The notes under the pieces are model-generated. The model was not told where the DNA came from. It made no database searches and was given only the letters and a program-made list of their open reading frames with translations. Below, one piece after another: positions 6,131 through 6,304 of a stretch of DNA of 6,304 bases (positions are counted from its first letter, which is position 1; every line of letters begins with the position of its first letter). The stretch covers positions 1 through 6,304 of the forward strand of contig PLIQ01000220.1 of the NCBI GenBank assembly GCA_003140115.1, in the 5' to 3' direction. Position numbers and translations under genes: made by a program. Source of the DNA: Actinomycetota bacterium (GTDB taxonomy: Bacteria > Actinomycetota > Actinomycetes > Streptosporangiales > Streptosporangiaceae).

Positions 6131-6304
6131 TTATTGCCTCCCGGCGGACGGTTCTCGCCGGCGTCCGGTGAACAGCACGGCGACCCGGTCGTGGTCGCCG
6201 ATCTGACCGGAGCGCCGCATCTCGAGCAGCCCGGCCAGGCCGGCAGAACCGGTCGGGTCGACCGGGATCCCGGTCCGGCCCACGGCCAGCTGGCTGGCCT
6301 CGGT
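6131..6304 (-). CDS. PLP-dependent enzyme, threonine synthase/dehydratase type (C-terminal fragment, cut by window edge)
   Basis: Only the last 57 codons are inside the window, read leftward from 6304 to a TAA at 6131-6133. The peptide contains VDPTGSAGLAGLLEMRRSG (15-33) followed by GDHDRVAVLFTG (36-47). This matches the C-terminal end of fold-type II PLP enzymes such as threonine synthase, threonine dehydratase and related ammonia-lyases, where a Ser/Thr-Ala-Gly-Leu-Ala-Gly-Leu helix precedes a VAVLFTG strand whose Thr-Gly lies near the cofactor. These enzymes carry out beta- or gamma-elimination or replacement on amino acids in the cytoplasm. The catalytic lysine and the substrate-binding loop are outside the window, so the exact member cannot be chosen. 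It is followed on the same strand by the DUF6282-like and PucR-family genes, and is probably the upstream member of that operon. The gene is not broken; it runs off the edge. Confidence 0.8.
   Translation of the reverse strand, partial: TEASQLAVGRTGIPVDPTGSAGLAGLLEMRRSGQIGDHDRVAVLFTGRRREPSAGRQ

Noticed and set aside
5277..6206. Rightward open frame (309 codons) opposite the DUF6282-like gene
   Set aside because: Shadow composition and no motifs; it also overlaps the end of the PLP-enzyme gene on the other strand.

Overview
The window is high-GC DNA with strongly G/C-biased third codon positions. It holds gene families common in Actinomycetota: a PucR-type regulator, a PaaX-type regulator, a short MetE-like protein, a DUF6282-type metal-dependent hydrolase candidate, and a small secreted Cys-rich lipoprotein. 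An actinomycete chromosome is the best reading; I cannot name a genus. I see no mobile elements, tRNA or rRNA genes, or CRISPR arrays.

Layout from left to right. Positions 1-289 hold no convincing gene, but contain a strong two-tier hairpin (144-177). A leftward gene for a small lipoprotein with six further cysteines follows (290-778). Next, also leftward, is a 373-residue cobalamin-independent methionine synthase-like protein (855-1976) that has only the C-terminal catalytic module of MetE. A divergent intergenic region of about 310 bp (1977-2286) contains a distinctly AT-rich island with promoter-like hexamers on both strands. A rightward PaaX-family regulator follows (best start 2287, stop 3186). 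It converges, across a 43-bp gap with a short GC hairpin, on a leftward PucR-family regulator (3230-4972). The PucR gene starts 4 nt after the stop of a leftward DUF6282-like gene (4977-6044). That gene is preceded, 86 bp upstream on the same strand, by the 3' end of a fold-type II PLP enzyme of the threonine synthase/dehydratase type. The PLP gene is cut by the window edge (6131-6304).

How the genes may work together (inference): the leftward set PLP enzyme, DUF6282 hydrolase and PucR regulator looks like a small catabolic operon that encodes its own regulator. PucR proteins usually control local nitrogen-compound or small-molecule catabolism. The PaaX-family gene faces the MetE-like gene across a shared promoter region and is the obvious candidate for its regulator. 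No phenylacetate (paa) or purine-degradation genes are visible, so the classical ligands of the two regulator families should not be assumed. The substrates of the MetE-like and DUF6282-like proteins are unknown, and these two enzymes with their paired regulators are the most interesting content.
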